The notes under the pieces are model-generated. The model saw only the letters and a program-made list of their open reading frames with translations, searched no databases and had not been told where the DNA came from. This document shows, piece after piece, positions 1 to 12,700 of a stretch of DNA of 64,000 bases. The position numbers were made by a program, and so were the translations under genes. The stretch covers positions 10,072,528-10,136,527 of the forward strand of contig JARUPZ010000015.1 of assembly GCA_031213475.1 (NCBI GenBank). Direction: 5' to 3'. Positions within the stretch are counted from its first letter, which is position 1; each line of letters starts with the position of its first letter. This DNA comes from Nereocystis luetkeana. Its lineage: Eukaryota > Sar > Phaeophyceae > Laminariales > Laminariaceae.

Positions 1-339
1 GGTTACTGTCCGTGCGGAATAAAAACGGCCGAAACCGACAGAAACAAGACACTGCTGTGCGTATCACACGACGTATGATATCATGCGCCAAGATATTGCC
101 CTTGATAAATAAATGGTCGCGTATTCGGCCGTTGTTGTTATCGGAGAGCCTTTTTTTCCAGAAATTCCGCTCGTGACGGGTTTTTTCGCTCGTCTTTTTT
201 TTGTTTCGGATTTGTCTGATATTTTTCTCCCAATACGATGAAAAGATGTGAAAATTAACTTCCATGGTATTTTTCCCTCCCTTGAATTTCACAAATTATA
301 ACAGAACACCTCCGTATCTTGATCCAAATTCCCCATGCT

Positions 340-510
340 TCAGGGATTTTCACGGGTAATGAGCCGACCCGTCACGCCAGGCCAAGAAGTTTTGCAATCT
401 CACGGGTCGGGTCGGGTCAAGATGTTTTGAAATCTCACCAGTCGGGTCGGGTCGGGTCGGGTCAAGGAGTTTCGAAATCTCGCGGGTCGAGTCGGGTCAT
501 GTAGGGTCAG
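340..510. repeat. CGGGT minisatellite cluster 1
   Basis: Degenerate units combine a GTTTTGAAATCTC-like spacer with one to four GGGTC pentamers. The same compound unit returns at about 1890-2160, 12540-12620 and 22540-22700, so this is a dispersed family and not a single-locus expansion. Confidence 0.75.
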
Positions 511-1889
511 GAGGTGTTCAAAATGTCACGGGGTGGTTCAGGTCATGACCCGTGAGATACGTGTAATTCTCGGGTCGGATCTCACCCGGACCCGCGGATT
601 GTCTTCGACTGACCCGGATGTCGGACCCTCGGGTTTGGCCCGCGGATCCGTCTTTTTGCAAACGTGCAGGTACAGCTACCTGCCGGAGGGCCGTCTGTCT
701 TTCTTTGTGACCCGCGGGTCCGAAGTTGTACAACAAAAACTACTATTAATAACCGTTTCCCGCCCCGCCCCGCCCGAAGGAAGGCCTCTCTCGTGCCGAT
801 ACTCCGACCTCCGACAGCACTCGTATCAGACCATTATTTCTCTTTTCATCGGACAATGTGCATCATGATCTTCAACATCATTCATAACTTTCCCGGAAGA
901 AGAAAACCTCGGCAACAGGAAGGGAACCCACGCACCAAGTCTACCTCCCTTCTGTATCAACTTTCGGCTTGTCTGCTCAATTTGCTGTCCTTGCTCCTTC
1001 CTTCTCAATACGTTCTATTCTTAAATCTTAAGCTGCATCCAAGCTCCATCCCCACGCCATCGGTGTGGGTCTGTCGTCCCCCCCCCCCCTCCCCTGCTCC
1101 ATCGTAGCGTGTAGGATAAGCCGCGAATCCCGAATCGAATGAAGCCGTGTTAATAGTATATTATTGTGTTTATGTTCGCGTCCATCCATTTATACAAAAA
1201 CACACACACACTCACACACACTCACACACACACTCTCATTCAGGGTACGCGTACAACAATGAAGGCAGCACGTGACAGCAGTGGTGTATGAAAGAAACCA
1301 CGTGAAATACGAGTGAGTACGTACGTGACCAAAAAGCACAGCGGCGAGAGGCATACTCGTACACGATCAAAAAAAGTGTTTTTCATTCAGGTGGTCTAAA
1401 CAGCAGCAGCAGCAGCAGTAGCAGTAGCAGGCCCCGGATCGTCGCCGATCGTGGTCCCTGCTGACAGATCCGCCGCCTCGGTTGCGCTTGCTGTTGGAGG
1501 CGGCACAATAGCCACGCTGCCTCCCGGGGCCGTAGGCTGTACAGCTAGTACTGGCTCGCTCGCCGGGGCGGAAGCAGAAGCCATTGGGTCAGCGCTATAG
1601 GGTCGACCCAGGGGTCTGGAGGTATCAGCCCGGCACTTTTTTGCGGGTGTGTGCCTTTCTCATCATAGGCTTTTTACAAGCGCACTTCACACAATGCTGA
1701 ACAAAACTACAACAAATAGAAGAGAAGCAGAGTACAACCGTACGCTATTTTCGGAAAAGTATGAAGGACCAAGGAACAACCAACCGACCATCAACGTACC
1801 AACGTTTATATCTTTGGACCCGTGGGGTTTCGTCGTTGACCCGTGAGATATGTCTTGGACCCAGTTAACACGACCCGCATGAAAAAAAT

Positions 1890-2160
1890 ACTTCACGGGT
1901 CAGTCGGAAGGTGGGGGCTCGGGTCGGGTCAGGTCAACAGGTTTTGAAATATCGCGGGTCGGGTCCGGTCAGGAGATTATAAAGTCTCACGGGCCGGGTC
2001 GGGTCGGGTCAACATGTTTTTTTTTTATTTCGCGGTTCGACTGGGGTCGGGTCCAGAGACTTTCAAAATCTCGCGGGTCGGGTGTGGTCAAGTCGAGAAA
2101 CCTCAACTTGTTCGGGTCGGCTCAGCTGACCGGACCCGACCCGACCCGTGAAATTTGACC
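1890..2160. repeat. CGGGT minisatellite cluster 2
   Basis: Same compound unit as the 340-510 cluster: short runs of GGGTC separated by TTTGAAATATCGC-like spacers. Near 2130-2155 the pentamers switch strand (GACCC runs), giving a short inverted arrangement. Confidence 0.7.
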
Positions 2161-2990
2161 TGACCCGCGAAAAGCCCTTCGAAATTTCACAAATCTGGAA
2201 ACTATGTCTTAAAAAAACTCCCAGAACAACAACGGCCCTCATTAGACGTAACACACACAATCTGTACACATTAGAAGCACCCCGGGCGATTCCTGGTATT
2301 ATTTACGAAATGATCTATGCGTATATGTGTAGGTCACGCTTGCTTTTTTTTACTCGGAATGGTGTCCTGTGCTCGGGTGGTATCTAGCAGACCCCGGTGA
2401 TAACGGGCAAGTTTACGAATAGTAATTTTAATAGTGGAGTTCTGCTTCATTTTCCACCGACGGGTGTTTTTTGGTGGGAGGTGATGTGCTTAATATTTCT
2501 AGGCCAAGCGTACAGAAAGAACATATGAGCTGTGTTGTCAACCAACCGAATACATTTGTGATAGTCATGGACTCTATCGACATATGGGTCCCACCAATGT
2601 GAGGGTTTGATCCTGGTAGAAGGCAAAGAGGACGGAAAGAGGTGCCCACTCTCGGATACCTCATGCTTGATGCGCAAAGCTGCGCGTGTAGAGCAGAGGC
2701 ATACGAGCAGGGGGCACGACACTGCCCGCCACCGATTGATAGGCCTAGACTACAGTAGGTCTACTACTGTTGTCGTTTCTCCCGCCCGCTCGCCCCTTTT
2801 TTTCTTTCGAAGGTGGGTGGAACGGAGTGCTGGTCACACCGTAATACATACCAGGTACCAGGTACCAGGTATCTATTATAATATTATTACGTATTGCACC
2901 TGTATTGTGCCAGACAATACTGGGGTATGTCAATGGTTTACTACCATTGGGGGTCTCGGTCGTCCGAAACTGCATGTGTCAGGGCCCCCC

Positions 2991-3623
2991 TGAAGGAAGG
3001 CTCATGGGTCATGACCTGAAGGAATAATGCATGTTGAGGCTCTGTCTTCTATGAGAAGAGATGCAGAGGCGGCACCGAAGTGTCTGTGAAGATCACTTGT
3101 GATGAAGAAAGAAGATGGTTTGAAATTGGCGCTTAATTGGCCTTTATAGAAGGAGTCTTGATCTCAGAGATCAAGAGGAGAAGAGGAAAGGAGAAGAAGA
3201 GAGGAAAGGAAAGGAATGGAAGTGGAAATGGAAATGGAAATGGAATGATCGAGGTGGGCGCTGCCATCACCTGATCACGAGACAATGCCCATGCTACGGG
3301 CAGGTTTATTCTACAGCAGCCCGTCAAGGTTCCGTGAACCGTTCCTAGCAATGTCCCAGCAACGTTCTATGTAGCGTACTCGTAACGTTCTATGGAACGT
3401 TACCTGCTACCTATTGTGGTAGACTAGCTACCCTGCGTTACGATCAGTATGATAGAGATAAGTTGAATACAGTAGTGCGTCTGCAAGAAAGAACAAACTC
3501 AAGTTTCGCCGCATATCGTATTTCTCCGCATCTAAAGCGCCTATCATAAGATACTCTTAGTAAGCTCGTGTGAAGTGACTGCACATCACAATAGATATGG
3601 ATGTCAACGTCCATATGCTGACA
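2991..3623 (-). repeat. 3' LTR of the Copia-type element
   Basis: Direct repeat partner of 5911-6551. By eye the copies differ by about four substitutions and one 8-base indel near their left edge (this copy lacks AACCTCGA). High identity implies a recent insertion. The inner part contains a GGAAAT/GGAAAG purine stretch. Confidence 0.82.
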
Positions 3624-4313
3624 CGCCCCCGTGATGTCAGTCAGTAGCTTACGCTTACGGTGTCGAAACCAGATACTCAGAAAATCATCCTGTAAAATAG
3701 TACGAGATATTGAGAAAACTGGGACGTGTTGTCCAGTATATACGTGTGTACGTATTTCTCGCATTTAACTCGTATGACTACAGAGTAGTACCTAGTGTAG
3801 GCGAAAATCGAGGAATAAAACAAATCGTGGTGTGATTACCAGCGATGTATACCCTAGAAAGTAAAGTTTTAACCCGTCTGCTGTGTCCAACGCGCCCCCT
3901 GAACGGATGCCTAAAGCAGAAAAGTAGAAAACTGTAGACGTAAACGTACTGGATTGTTTAGTACATTCAGCATGTTTTGAGCGTGTATGTATGATACGTA
4001 CTCGAAGTAAAGCTATGCAAACGTAAACCTTCCCCACAAAAGCAAAAAAGAAAAACAGTAAGAAATAACCTGGCGCGTATGCTGGAGGCTCTTAACCTTC
4101 GTGGCGCAATGCTGCGTCGTAGTTGGTGTTGCTGCTCGTGATGATCTTCATGTTCAGGAAGAAGAAGAGAGCAGAACGAAGTCGCTTGGAGAATGGTTGT
4201 GAAGTTATGCTGCTGGTGATAGCCCATATAGCTCCGATGATAATGAAGAGATGGCTCGGCTGGACGTGGTGTCAGGTCCTGTGGTGGTGCGTTTTGAAAA
4301 GCAATAATGGGAT

Positions 4314-5282
4314 TTATTTGCTGTGAAGAAGTCGCCGTCGGAAAGTCTCGATCTCTGATCCCCCCGTACGTCCGTTGATAGACAAAGCGGGCGTTGGTTC
4401 GATCATGGGGACGTTGCCTCGTGCGTTGCGTAGACCACGTTGATGCTGCCAGATGTTTGCTCCGGGTAGTGTTGATGTTGTAGTACAGGAAGAAATGTTG
4501 TAGGTACTGCTGCTGCTGTAGAAGCCGCAGAAACTGGCTGTCGTAGAAGTAGAAATCCCAGGGACCAATGCTGCAGGTACGTATGTAGTGATGTTGAACT
4601 CGAAGTCGCTGCGAAGAACAGGACGCCGATATGCCACCTAGAGGCCGTAGATATGAAGCGGAAGTGGTCGTACGGGTAGTAGACCTATATCGCGAAGTAG
4701 TTGTGCAGGCACAGCAGTAGTCGAAGAAGCTGATGGAGTAGATGCAGCTGGGCGGTGTACCTCCATCGCTGTGGATGACGTGTAGTCTGCGACGTTGAAT
4801 CGGCCGTTTAGTTGACCGTAGCTGAAGTGATGGCTAGTGCCATATTTGCTCCCCAGCTGTTGAACGATGTACGCACTATTGACGTGTGGATTCGTCCGGT
4901 GCAGGTTACACAAAGAGTGCTTGTGTGCAAAGAAAAGTAATTTCCTCATCTAGTTCATGCGTGCAGAGCAATTTTGAACTCGATGACCTGGCTTTGTGCA
5001 GTGTGAGCAGATCACTACTGCTACTCGTACACGCATGCGTAGACGCCCTTTCGCTATGAGCGAAAACCCGTTACGCAGGAGTATTGTTCGAGAATTATTT
5101 CCGAGTCTAAATTCGTGCCCCCCGCTTGGAGCGTGAAAGCCGTTGCTGGAAATGGATGCCCCGTATAGGCGTGAAAGCCCCGTATAGGCAGGAGGTGGTT
5201 CTCCCGATACTACGCTGAGTAGCTGATTCGTCAAAGACCTGGCTGCGTGTATTACAGCGCGTGTAGGTCTTGAACAATGCAC
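4314..5282 (-). pseudogene. Gag-like zinc-knuckle ORF with two in-frame stops
   Basis: One minus-strand frame runs from 5282 down to 4314 and is broken only by stops just before 4949 and 4637. The first segment ends with a CCHC zinc knuckle (CSHCTKPGHRVQNC, spacing C-X2-C-X4-H-X4-C), the nucleocapsid signature of Copia-type Gag. The downstream segments are Ser/Thr-rich without a recognised domain. It lies between two LTRs and is read in the same direction as the element. No pol domain follows, so packaging and integration would have to come from another element. The stops suggest it is not translated full-length now. Confidence 0.65.
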
Positions 5283-5289
5283 TTGAAGA

Positions 5290-5700
5290 AGTGGCTTTAC
5301 CGTACTCGATGGCGTGAAAACTGGCTTGAAACTAACTTTGCTTGTGATGGCGTAGAAACAGTCTTGTAACGTTCTTCGTACTTTACAGCGTGGAAGCAGT
5401 GTGAAAACTAGCTTCGCGTGTGATGAGCAGAAATAGTTGTGTGACGTGTTCCACGCTTACATCTCCAAAGCAGCATTGAAAACAAAGTTTTGTGATGTGA
5501 TGGCACAAAAATGGTCGCGTGACTTATTTTGCGCTTACAGCGTGAAAACAATGTTGTACGTACGAATACGAGTTTCGCGCGATAAAGCGTGAAACCGGAT
5601 TCCTTACGCGTACGTGCTGCGCGCGTGAATGCGCACCAGTAGTCCCCTTACCTGCTTCGCGCATGGGAGCGTGAAAGCAGTCCTCGTTGAGGTAACCCTG
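5290..5700. repeat. Degenerate tandem repeat inside the Copia-type element
   Basis: Loose repeats of a unit containing GCGTGAAAAC...CTTGTGATG...CGTAGAAACAG, roughly 75-100 bp, fill the 5' internal part of the element between the primer-site region and the zinc-knuckle frame. Divergence is high, so the unit length is approximate. Confidence 0.4.
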
Positions 5701-5879
5701 TAGAACACACTGGACGAAATTCGATGTAGATGTCGCCAGGTCGGTGCTGGTCCTGTGGTTGTTGGAGAACAAAAAAATAGCTTTTCCTCCGCACTTGAAA
5801 ACCGAAAAAACGTTCTTCGTAGTTCCTGTAGAACTTGACGAACCGATGGAGATGTCGTTCCGTTCCTTGGTGCCGGTCG

Positions 5880-5910
5880 ATGTGTCGACTAGAAGTCGAG
5901 ACTCATAACC
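5880..5910 (-). other. Putative half-tRNA-Met primer-binding site
   Basis: Read on the minus strand, the bases directly inside the 5' LTR are GGTTATGAGTCTCGACTTC. On the plus strand the tRNA-like sense is AGACTCATAACC, which contains a CAT anticodon in a CTCATAA loop. Copia elements of animals start their primer site with GGTTATGGG, matching a tRNA-iMet half cut in the anticodon loop. The match here is to a Met-type anticodon arm; the exact isoacceptor cannot be decided without the host tRNAs. Confidence 0.5.
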
Positions 5911-6551
5911 TGAAGGAAGGCTCATAACCTCGAGGGTCATGACCTGAAGGAATAATGCATGTTGAGGCTCTGTCTTCTATGATAAGAGATGCAGAGGCGG
6001 CACCGAAGTGTCTGTGAAGATCACTTGTGATGAAGAAAGAAGATGGTTTGAAATTGGCGCTTAATTGGCCATTATAGAAGGAATCTTGATCTCAGAGATC
6101 AAGAGGAGAAGAGGAAAGGAGAAGAAGAGAGGAAAGGAAAGGAATGGAAGTGGAAATGGAAATGGAAATGGAATGATCGAGGTGGGCGCTGCCATCACCT
6201 GATCACGAGACAATGCCCATGCTACGGGCAGGTTTATTCTACAGCAGCCCGTCAAGGTTCCGTGAACCGTTCCTAGCAATGTCCCAGCAACGTTCTATGT
6301 AGCGTACTCGTAACGTTCTATGGAACGTTACCTGCTACCTATTGTGGTAGACTAGCTACCCTGCGTTACGATCAGTATGATAGAGATAAGTTGAATACAG
6401 TAGTGCGTCTGCAAGAAAGAACAAACTCAAGTTTCGCCGCATATCGTATTTCTCCGCATCTAAAGCGCCTATCATAAGATACTCTTAGTAAGCTCGTGTG
6501 AAGTGACTGCACATCACAATAGATATGGATGTCAACGTCCATATGCTGACA
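5911..6551 (-). repeat. 5' LTR of the Copia-type element
   Basis: Direct repeat of 2991-3623. Read on the minus strand it begins TGTCAGCATATGG and ends CCTTCCTTCA, as expected for an LTR. It is followed on its outer side by CCCCC, matching the left flank. Confidence 0.82.
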
Positions 6552-6556
6552 CCCCC

Positions 6557-9452
6557 GGCCAGTCGGCTGGGGGGGAGACTCCCGGGTACTGGCAGTACGA
6601 TAGGCACGCGAAGCGGCGACTGGTGCCGCGGCTTTCGTACGACGCCAATGGAGCCCGCCCCCCTCGACGTCGCAGAAAATAATGATAACGTGACGATTCA
6701 AAGGATATATCCTTGACGGAGTCCGCTCCCCGCATAGGGCCCGCCGGAGGCCACAATATGGGCGCGATTTGAGGCATTATTTTTTTTTAAGTACGATCGC
6801 TTTTACTCTTCGGGCATTATTTTTTTTCTTCTAGATATCACTTTTACTCTTTGGGCATGTACTCGTCAGTGTACTCAATATGTGCGTCATTGCCGGCGGA
6901 AATTGGAATTATAATTAAAGAAAACAAACCGAGTTATTTGTGCTACAAAGCAATTTTTGCATGACCGTGCCCAGCAAGTTGGCAAAAGGTGCTTCAAACG
7001 ACGAAAAAAAACCCTGAAACGAATCCGCCGTGAGGCGAAACAGACACAATTCCCGTACATTTTTTCCGCCGTATATGGTGCGGAGCTCGAAAACGGATGT
7101 GCGGCAAGCCCTCCGGCGGATGGGGCGCTGGGTGCGCGGCTCATTGTGGTGTCGACGTTAAGCATATGCTCTTGAAAACTGTCAAAATGCCATACGCCTG
7201 GTACCTGGTAGGGCTGAGAGTTGAGAGTGGCGTTCCTCGCGCAGCACGAGTGCCTTCTGTGGAACATTTTAATTACAAAAAATAAAAAAAAATCACGCCT
7301 GAATTGTTTTGCTCCCAAATTATCAACACATGTCGCGTGCTGACTATATATGATGGGCTGACTCCATTTCAAGCCTACTTCCTGCTTAACGTACATCTAC
7401 TCCATCCACCTGCTGCCTTGCTCCATCCCTTGTTCTCGTTTCATGTGCATCTACCTTCTACACGCCCAAGCCCTAAGCCGCGTCCAAGCTCCTTCCGCAC
7501 GTGAGCCCAAGCCCTAAGCCGCGTCCAGGCTCCATCCGCACGTGATGGGTGAAGGTCTGTCCCTATCTTCCCCTGGCTCCTTGTTCCAGGTATTGTGGGA
7601 GAGAGGGGGCGCACTCATTTGTTGTTTGCCTTGTAGTCATTTTGCCATTGACCACGCATCCCTTTCGGGACGGAACACTTCATGGGAGGGGTGCCATCGG
7701 GCGATGAGGAGAATTAACGTATACGTCGATCACTCATAATATTATCCTAGCAATAAAGCAGAAAACCAAGGAAAACCAAAACAGTTTTGTGAATGTGTGC
7801 AACGTGCGGGCAGCATGAGCTTCAACGTGCATCACACTCATGAAAAAACGGAACAACATCAAACGAAACATAACACACCTAAGGTACAGAGTCAAGGGTA
7901 CACGAAAAAGAAAACGACTCCCCACTACTCTTTTTCAGTACCAAACAGAGTGGGGGGGTACCAATATCAAGTAGAATAAAACTGAAAACGAGCATAGTTT
8001 ATTTATTTTCTCCCAAATCTCCAAACCCGCTATTAATTGTTTGATTTCAGTTTCGACATGGCGCCCAGTGTGGCTCCGTTTATATGTTTATTTTTATTTT
8101 AATCCCGCCACAGCTGCAGCATATCAAAATATCTTATTTTTTACCCCTTTTTGTGAATTTGTGCGGTGTGCAGCTGGTATGTCAACGTCGGATCACGAAT
8201 CACTCATAAACAAATCCCAGCAGAATGAACACCAATGGAAATAAACAGACGTGTGAATCGGCACGACTAAAAGTGATCAACTATTATAACTTTTTTTGTC
8301 GGACTAATTCATAGCCCGCCGTTTTCCGTAGGTGGCGACTATCCGACTTCCCCCCTCCCGCTCCATACTTGCAGGAAGGATTGTCTAATACGCGGGGCCT
8401 TTTTTCTTTTTAGGGCAGGCCCCCCTTGCTCGGGGATGGCTTTTGCCTGGCCCACTTCGCTCGCTTGACTTGAGTCGGCAAGAAGGCCGATAATCGGCTG
8501 GCTTCGCCATCCGACTTGCCGACTTAAGTCAATTAGTTGGCGTACAGCACCTGCCGACTACTTTATTTGACGTTAAATCCTGCCGACCTACAGCTCTAGA
8601 AATGAAAATGGCTTACAGATTCGTAGTGTTTTTTAGGGGGGGGAAAGCCCAAAATAGGTATTCCTGCGAACGTCTTTTGACCCATTTGTAGGTAAAGTAC
8701 ACTAAATGTCACACACGGAAAGAGCCTTACCGGCCCTCCTTCTGAATAGTCAGCGACTGATCGTACGTAGTGTCCGCAAAATAGTTCCAGATACACCTCT
8801 CTGTGGCTACTCAAAGTTGGGCTTCGCCTACCTGCCTTTGGCTTCAACTGCACCAATGGCTGTCTTAATTCAACCCTTTACCGTTAACACTCAAAGGCGG
8901 CGGGCCGGTGAGATCAGGTGACCCGATCTGCCCACAAAAAACCACGATCATAAGGCGATATCACCTTTTGCGCCGGGAACGTGTCTTGCGCACTCATTGT
9001 AGAATTTCGGCTATTTGCTGGCTATAGTAGGAGCTCTAGTAGTTGGGAAAGAGTCTCCTTTTCTAGCTACGGGTTGAGCCATTTTTTTGGCACAGTTGAA
9101 GCCAAAATAGGCAAATTTCAACTTGAGTAGCCACGGAGAGGTGTACCTGGAACCTTTCCGCCGACAATAGGCACCATCGGGTGCTGGCTAGTCAGAAAGG
9201 GGGTTACGAAGCCTATTCTCCGCGTGTAATATTTAGTGTACCTATACGTGGGTCTAAAGGCATACGTACGTCTACCTCTTCTTGACTTTTACCGTTTTTA
9301 TTCCTCCATTTTGTGAATTTGTGCGATGTGCAGCGTGGGCTTCTGCGTTCATCACCCTTGAAAGCACCTCGGAAAAGAAGTAAAACCGCAGGGGGAGCGC
9401 AATCGTATAATGTCTTGTGTTGTTCCCTGTTGTTGTGGTTTTGGGCGCGCAG
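6557..9452. other. Non-coding stretch upstream of the lipoxygenase gene
   Basis: No ORF here has recognisable homology. It holds a short hairpin (about 8465-8535, arms TTGACTTGAGTCGGCAAG and its complement with one mismatch), a larger foldback repeat (8673-9260) and three copies of a dispersed motif resembling TTTTGTGAATTTGTGCG...GCAGCATGAGCTTCAACG (about 7785-7850, 8150-8215, 9305-9360). The promoter of the plus-strand gene at 9453 presumably lies here, but I see no TATA-type element I would defend. Confidence 0.5.
8673..9260. mobile_element. Foldback (inverted-repeat) element
   Basis: The segment 8673-8880 reappears as a diverged reverse complement at about 9060-9260. Matching landmarks include GTACACTAAAT, ATACACCTCTCTGTGGCTAC and TTGGCTTCAACTG. 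The centre contains a lipophilic-free, non-coding spacer. The structure is that of a foldback or long-TIR MITE with no transposase. It ends about 190 bp upstream of the lipoxygenase start codon and could affect its promoter. Confidence 0.7.
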
Positions 9453-9726
9453 ATGGTTCGCTCTTGGGCGGTGCCCGCGGTGGCGATGGCGCTTACATTG
9501 GTGGTTTGCCTTGGCATGCACAAGATTATCTTCATTGAGGCGACGGTCACAGCTAAGTGTTCCTTCAAAAGTGCCCCTGACAATGACACCTCTTGCTCCA
9601 ACCCGGCCTCCGAGGAAAGGTCTCGTCAAGCGCCGCGGGAGGATGAGTGTACACCCAGGAAGCAGTCGCTGCCTCGAGGGTGGCTTGGCGGGATATCCCT
9701 CGGACGATTGTCCAGTCACTTCTTCG
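9453..9726 (+). CDS. LOX: LOX exon 1: leader with hydrophobic signal-like segment
   Basis: I chose the ATG at 9453 because a hydrophobic run (residues about 6-22) follows at once, then a Ser/Pro/Arg-rich linker. An in-frame ATG 12 codons upstream (9417) would also keep the hydrophobic segment. Donor G|GTAAGT at 9727 leaves phase 1, which fits exon 2. The leader may direct the enzyme to the ER or across plastid membranes; no plastid ASAFAP-like motif is evident. Confidence 0.6.
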
Positions 9727-12700
9727 GTAAGTTGCGGCTGTGTATGCATACATGTACAATGTATGTAGTGGGTGTATATGATACGTTGAGGGATGTACAC
9801 TTCTACCGAATCACGGGATTATTGTCTAATACGTACTGCTGTTGCAGGATGAGCATACAAGCCAGTACAAACTGGGGAATCGTTCATTCGGTTGACTTAT
9901 ACATATGTAATCGACGAAATTTTCGATAGAAAAAAACGACCTGCTTTTTTCCAAGGCTTGTCACGGTATCTTGACGCGACGGTAACGGTGGTAACAGCGG
10001 AACGGAATAGGACGGGACGGGACGGTAAAACCGTCGTCAACATGCCCCCGTCGTCCCGTGCCGCCGACAGATTCCCGGACCGTCGTCACTTACCGTCCCG
10101 TCGAAATAACCTCTGCCGTTGTAACTACGTTGCCTTTTCTCTTGCATTAACAAAATGTTGGATCATATCTTCTTCAACATTTCACACACCGAACAGATCA
10201 CGATCACCAGCATCAATCTATAGGTCTATACGATAGCTAATCTACCGTCGTAGTAGTAGATCCTCTCCTTGCCGTTATCGTATGTTCTTCAACAGCGGTG
10301 ACGCACAGACCCCAGCAGGCGACAGACCGCATGTGCCAAGGGATCTACCTGGCCCGAGGTATCTGTCTCAAAATGGAGATCTCACATGATCTGTCCGGTT
10401 TGTTATTATTATCATTATTCATATTATTGCTAGCAGGATGCGCAAATGGAGGCACGACGCTCCCGCAGGACCCGAAAGCCGACCGTGCCTCTCGCAAGAG
10501 ACAGCTGAATGCCGCAAAGAAAAACTACCGCTGGAGCACAAAGGTGAGGGACAGATGGTAAAGGCGTGCTATTCATAGAGGCATTGCAGGGGAACAGATA
10601 ATATTACGGGGGGCCATAGTTAACAGGACCCAATATCGTTAGTTGAAATGGTCAAATATATAGGTTTTTATGTATACCACAGGTCCTATTAACTATCGTC
10701 CCCCGTAACAGTAATCAGGACCAAACATGCCCAGTGACAATACCGGAACCCCCGTGCTAGAGGCAACGTCACTCGTAGGGCACGGCAGGGGTAGGTGGTT
10801 TCATTCCTACGGCAGGACAGGGGTACGTAGTGCTATTCGTACCGTATGATGATTTTTTTTCTGTTTTCTGTTTTTCTTATTATTTGATGCGGCTATATAT
10901 TCTTTCACCGCTGAGATATCCTTCCTTCCGCTCCAGTCTTTGAAGCATGCCTTGTGTCCACGGGCTTGACATTTCGGACGTAAGCTATTTTGAGAAGAAG
11001 AAGGAGAAGTACGACAATAGTGGTTGGAGTGCTATTCGCACGGTATACTATTACGGGGGGCCATAGTTAATAGGACCATTGGTATACATAAAAAAAACTA
11101 TATATTTACCCGTTTTTACTGACAATATTTGGTCCTATTAACTATGGTCCCCCGTACTAGAGGTAATGGTTGCTATACCCACGGTATGTATACTAGGGGT
11201 AGTGAGTGCTATTCCTACGGTATGACAGGGTTAGCAACCCACTCTTTTTTTCTGAAGCTCCTGGCGTATTGGAGGAGCTCTGTATGCGCCTCATACCTCA
11301 CCCGACAACCAAGTGAGAGAGAAAACAAGTGAGCTAAGGCCAACACTCGAGGAAAATATATATTTGGGGTCAGGGCCGAAAATACGCGTTTTACGAGGCG
11401 GGATAGTCGAGAATAGCGGTAGACAGATTCCTCGGGACTAGGATGTTCCCTACAGTTTTCCGAGAGCTTGCTGAGGTTGTTTTCGGTTTCTCCAGCGTCG
11501 CATGTAGTCTGGATTGTTCGTTCATGTTGCTATCAATTGTTCCTGGGACATGATTTTGCAACTAAAAATCAACAAATTTTAAAAGCCGATGTTTTTTTTC
11601 CCCAGTTCTGACGAACAAGACCCCCCGCTGAAAATTGATCGGTAGCGCCAAAAATCAAAATGGGATCCTAGAAAGACGGAGAAGTGCTCCGGAAAGCAAT
11701 CAGAGTTCTACATGGTGGATCATGAGAAAGGTATCGGTGTTTTTCACTGTCCAGCCGAGTAAAACGGGTCTATTGGGCTTAGAGCCCAAACATATGTTCT
11801 CCCACAGCAGTTGGTTTAAGGCCGATACAGAGCGCCACGGAGTATTCATAGGTGTCTAACGAATGGTAGGTTAACATTGTGATATCGTGTACCTGGTAGC
11901 ACTTGAGACAAGACAAAACACTCCCTCGGACGGATGTCGAAGAATATTGTATCGACAAAGGGAGCACTACCGTAAATGCCGAGCGATGCGTCTATTGAAA
12001 CATCTCGACGAGAGGTAGATGTATTTAGATGTCTAAAGCCACCAGCAGTTTGATTGTGTGTACGGTATAAACCCCCTTATCAAAGTTTGAACCGCAGTTC
12101 CAATATGGGAACAAGCCAGTCGAATTCCAAGTACTTTTCCCCAAAACGGGACTGCGGTCCTAAAAGGGTTAAAGCAAGGCTTGGAGAAACTCGGTCCTGA
12201 AACTCGTTCCAGAGTGGGCGTGTTATCTTACGTGATTCACTGTATATACAGGGAGTTCCAAGTATGTAGGGTAAATCCTCCGTTTCGAAAAGTCATACCT
12301 GATACCTGGTACCACTGTTGTATGAATGTAGTACTGGTTTGTATCCTAATACTTCAAACAAACGTATCCTATATTATCAGACAGACTGATGGCACGCGTC
12401 CAAGTCCCATTCAAGATAGATAACACACCGGCTTGGACGAAATGCCTATTCTGTAGCAGATTTTCTTGACAAGAAGGGGAGAGTGTAAACGCCGAGCGCG
12501 GTCTCATTTTGTCGATGACTCTCCCTGCGTCCCCCAAAAAGCAGGGATCTCCACGGGTCATGACCCGGCCCGCGGGTTGGGGCAAGAAATTTTCGAATCT
12601 CACGGGTCGGGTTGGCTCGACCACTCCCACGCTACGCTATGCTATGCTAAGCTATGCCGTGCTATGCCGTGCGTGACAGGGTCTTCCGGTAGGCGTGCCC

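Larger units (their letters stand above)
1..2990. other. Non-coding stretch with CGGGT minisatellites
   Basis: I see no supportable gene here. The stretch holds two clusters of GGGTC/CGGGT repeats (about 340-510 and 1890-2160), a CA-rich microsatellite (about 1199-1240), a short CAG run (about 1400-1430) and three back-to-back copies of TACCAGGTA near 2850-2870. A 62-codon Ala/Pro-rich frame on the minus strand (1396-1584) overlaps the CAG run and looks like low-complexity sequence rather than a gene. Confidence 0.6.
2991..6551 (-). mobile_element. Non-autonomous Copia-type LTR retrotransposon (gag-only)
   Basis: Two near-identical direct repeats of about 635 bp flank about 2.3 kb of internal sequence. 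The termini read TG...CA and the element is bracketed by CCCCC on both sides (2986-2990 and 6552-6556), a likely 5-bp target duplication, although a C homopolymer makes it weak. The internal minus strand carries a gag-type zinc knuckle but no recognisable protease, integrase or reverse transcriptase. Next to the right-hand (5') LTR the minus strand begins GGTTATGAG, which resembles the primer site of Copia elements that use a half initiator/Met tRNA. A G-rich tract (about 3624-3640, read on the minus strand) lies beside the 3' LTR and could be the polypurine tract. I infer a gag-only (TR-GAG-like) element mobilised in trans. Confidence 0.8.

Noticed and set aside
1396-1584. 62-codon Ala/Pro-rich frame on the minus strand
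   Set aside because: Low complexity, overlaps a CAG microsatellite, and has no neighbour exons or motifs.
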